Below are positions 6,010 to 7,649 of a DNA stretch of 7,649 nucleotides, piece after piece. Every line of letters starts with the position of its first letter. Position 1 is the stretch's first letter. This DNA comes from Gammaproteobacteria bacterium (lineage in GTDB: Bacteria > Pseudomonadota > Gammaproteobacteria > Steroidobacterales > GCA-2729495), in the NCBI GenBank assembly GCA_030429685.1, contig JAUIEY010000090.1, forward strand, positions 1-7,649, written 5' to 3'. Both the position numbers and the translations under genes were made by a program. Below the pieces are notes generated by a model. The model saw only the letters and a program-made list of their open reading frames with translations. It did not search any database and was not told the DNA's origin.

Positions 6010-7649
6010 ATGCGGGCTGCCAGTGCGTTCGTCATATTGTCCCTGACCATGCTGATTGGCTGCGAGCCTGAATCGCCGGCCGGAGCTACCGCCAACGCAC
6101 CGCCGCGCGCCGCGATTCCCACCGGCAAGCTTGGCGATGCGGTGATACCCGCAAACTATCGCCTCGATCTGACCATACTGCCGGATCGGGAGACCTTCAG
6201 CGGGGTCACCGAGATTGACGTTAACGTCGCTGCCCCGACGGCAGTGATTTTTCTGCACGGTAATGGCCTCGATGTTTCTGCCGTGTCGTTGACCAATGCT
6301 GACGGTGACAACTTTGTTGCCGAATATGAACAAGTCGACGAGACAGGTGTTGTGCAACTGACCTTTAGCGAGACTGTGCCGGCCGGTTCGGGCACGTTGC
6401 GCTTTGAATACGTCGCTCAGTTCCGCAAGCGCGGCGACGGTTTGCACCGCGGTGAGATTGCTGGCAAGTACTACGCGTTCACCCAATTCCAGCCGATTGA
6501 CGCGCGGCGGGTGTTTCCCGGGTTCGATGAGCCGGCGTTCAAGACGCCTTTCGAAATCACGGTTACCGCGCATGAGGATGACGTCGTGATCGGCAACGGC
6601 CCGATAGTTGACGAGCAGCCGGCCGGCGACGGCCTGAAGCGGGTAACGCTGCAGACAACCCAGCCACTGCCTACCTACCTGCTCGCGTTCGCCGTTGGTC
6701 CGCTCGACGTTGTCAATGCGCCGTCATTGCGACCGAATGACTTGCGGGCCGGGGCGGTGCCCTTTCGCGTCGCCGCGACTCGCGGCAATGGCAGCAGGCT
6801 GAATTTTGCGATCGACAACACGCGGGAGATCGTTGACTACCTCGAAGATTATTTTGCGGTCGAGTACCCCTACCCGAAACTTGATCTGATTGCGTCGCCT
6901 GAGCGCGGCACTGGCGCGATGGAGAATGCGGGTGCGATTGTCTATGGCGACGCTGCGATTTTGCTGGCTGACAACGCGCCGCAGGAGCAACGGCAGCGCT
7001 TTGTTTCCGTGCATGCCCATGAGCTGGCGCATCACTGGTTTGGCAACCTGGTGACGCCCAAATGGTGGGATGACATTTGGCTGAACGAGTCTTTTGCGAC
7101 CTGGATGGGCAACAAGGCCGCGCACGCCTACGCGCCCGAGTATCAGCTTGATGTCGTGTCGCTGGTGCAAACGCTGGCGGCGATGAACCTTGACGGACGC
7201 GTTGCGGCACGACAAATAAGGCAACCGGTAACCCATAACCGGCAGATCGCCAGTTCGTTTGATGGCATTACGTATCTGAAAGGCGGCGGCGTCTTGGCCA
7301 TGTTTGAAAGCTACCTCGGTGAGGAAGGCTTTCGTGATGGCATACGCCGGCATATGGCCCGTTTCCCGCACGGCGTCGCCGATGTTGAGGATTTCATGGC
7401 CTCGCTTGCGCAGGGCTCCGGACGCCCGGATGTCGTTCCGGCATTCCGCAGCTTTATTGATCAGCCGGGCGTACCCATCGTCGATATAGAGTCGGATTGT
7501 GCCGGAGATGAAGCAGCTATCTCGGTGCGACAGTCGCGCTACCTGCCGGTCGGCTCGCGTGGCGATGCCGCGCAAACCTGGCTACTGCCCATGTGCGTGC
7601 GCTACGGTAGCGGCGAAACAGTCACGAAATCCTGCATGCTGCTGGACAA
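6010..7649 (+). CDS. M1-family zinc aminopeptidase, lipoprotein (3' end outside window)
   Basis: The first 546 codons are present and the frame is open to the right edge. GAGG (5998-6001) lies 8 bases before the ATG. Residues 1-17 are a lipoprotein signal with lipobox LIGC, Cys18 being the lipid-modified residue and Glu19 following it, so the enzyme should be anchored in the envelope, probably in the outer membrane. The M1 layout is clear: an N-terminal beta domain (PANYRLDLTI at 48-57, then FPGFDEPAFKTPF at 168-180), the substrate-binding GAMEN motif (302-306), the zinc site HELAH (337-341) with third ligand Glu360 in WLNESFATW, and catalytic Tyr422 in GITYLKGG. M1 enzymes remove N-terminal residues from peptides. 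The zinc motif is followed by HWFGN where QWFGN is usual. M1 enzymes are commonly 600-900 residues, so the C-terminal helical domain is incomplete. It diverges from the exported M38 enzyme, which suggests related peptide handling in the envelope. Confidence 0.95.
   Translation, partial: MRAASAFVILSLTMLIGCEPESPAGATANAPPRAAIPTGKLGDAVIPANYRLDLTILPDRETFSGVTEIDVNVAAPTAVIFLHGNGLDVSAVSLTNADGDNFVAEYEQVDETGVVQLTFSETVPAGSGTLRFEYVAQFRKRGDGLHRGEIAGKYYAFTQFQPIDARRVFPGFDEPAFKTPFEITVTAHEDDVVIGNGPIVDEQPAGDGLKRVTLQTTQPLPTYLLAFAVGPLDVVNAPSLRPNDLRAGAVPFRVAATRGNGSRLNFAIDNTREIVDYLEDYFAVEYPYPKLDLIASPERGTGAMENAGAIVYGDAAILLADNAPQEQRQRFVSVHAHELAHHWFGNLVTPKWWDDIWLNESFATWMGNKAAHAYAPEYQLDVVSLVQTLAAMNLDGRVAARQIRQPVTHNRQIASSFDGITYLKGGGVLAMFESYLGEEGFRDGIRRHMARFPHGVADVEDFMASLAQGSGRPDVVPAFRSFIDQPGVPIVDIESDCAGDEAAISVRQSRYLPVGSRGDAAQTWLLPMCVRYGSGETVTKSCMLLD

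Noticed and set aside
5676..6128. Minus-strand open frame across the divergent gap, including an ATG at 5900
   Set aside because: It overlaps the signal peptide region of the M38 gene in another frame and crosses the start of the aminopeptidase; it shows no family features.
5869..6573. Minus-strand open frame of 234 codons
   Set aside because: It runs antisense to the start of the M1 aminopeptidase, whose lipobox and domain motifs are convincing; it looks like a shadow of GC-rich coding sequence.
6724..7575. Minus-strand open frame of 283 codons
   Set aside because: It is antisense to the GAMEN and HELAH region of the aminopeptidase and its translation is rich in Arg and His with no recognisable fold.

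Overview
The window looks like chromosomal DNA of a free-living Gram-negative bacterium, most likely a gammaproteobacterium. That rests on moderately high GC, many Sec signal peptides, a lipobox lipoprotein, a tRNA-Leu gene with an encoded CCA end, and clear GGAGG-like ribosome binding sites. The taxonomic placement is inference from gene style only. I see no transposase, integrase, phage gene, CRISPR array, plasmid gene or defence gene.

Layout. Positions 1-316 (minus) hold the start of a secreted protein that runs off the left edge. A tRNA-Leu(UAA) gene lies at 537-625 (minus), with a possible promoter and a strong hairpin in its leader. At 744-1754 (plus) is an exported protein resembling the CpcT/CpeT chromophore lyase family, with an unexplained C-terminal extension. 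Six bases after its stop it meets, tail to tail, the last gene of a four-gene minus-strand operon.

That operon, in transcription order, runs from 5872 down to 1761. It encodes an exported amidohydrolase of the imidazolonepropionase-like/Xaa-Pro dipeptidase (M38) type, a cytoplasmic Amidohydro_2 (ACMSD-like) metal hydrolase, an exported protein of unknown function with a DUF3108-like C-terminus, and an exported ChuX/HutX-like protein. Every junction overlaps, by 8, 4 and 1 bases, so the four products are probably made together. Diverging from the operon across a 137-base gap is a gene for a lipoprotein M1 aminopeptidase (6010 to the right edge, incomplete), with its full set of catalytic motifs.

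How the parts may fit. The M1 lipoprotein and the exported M38 enzyme are both plausible envelope peptide-processing enzymes controlled from one shared intergenic region. The rest of the operon is harder to place. The most unusual point is that two families known elsewhere for binding tetrapyrroles or bilins (ChuX/HutX and CpcT/CpeT) occur side by side, both with export signals and far from any recognisable haem-uptake or phycobilisome genes. No system of known function is identified; an envelope small-molecule or tetrapyrrole-handling operon is a hypothesis only.
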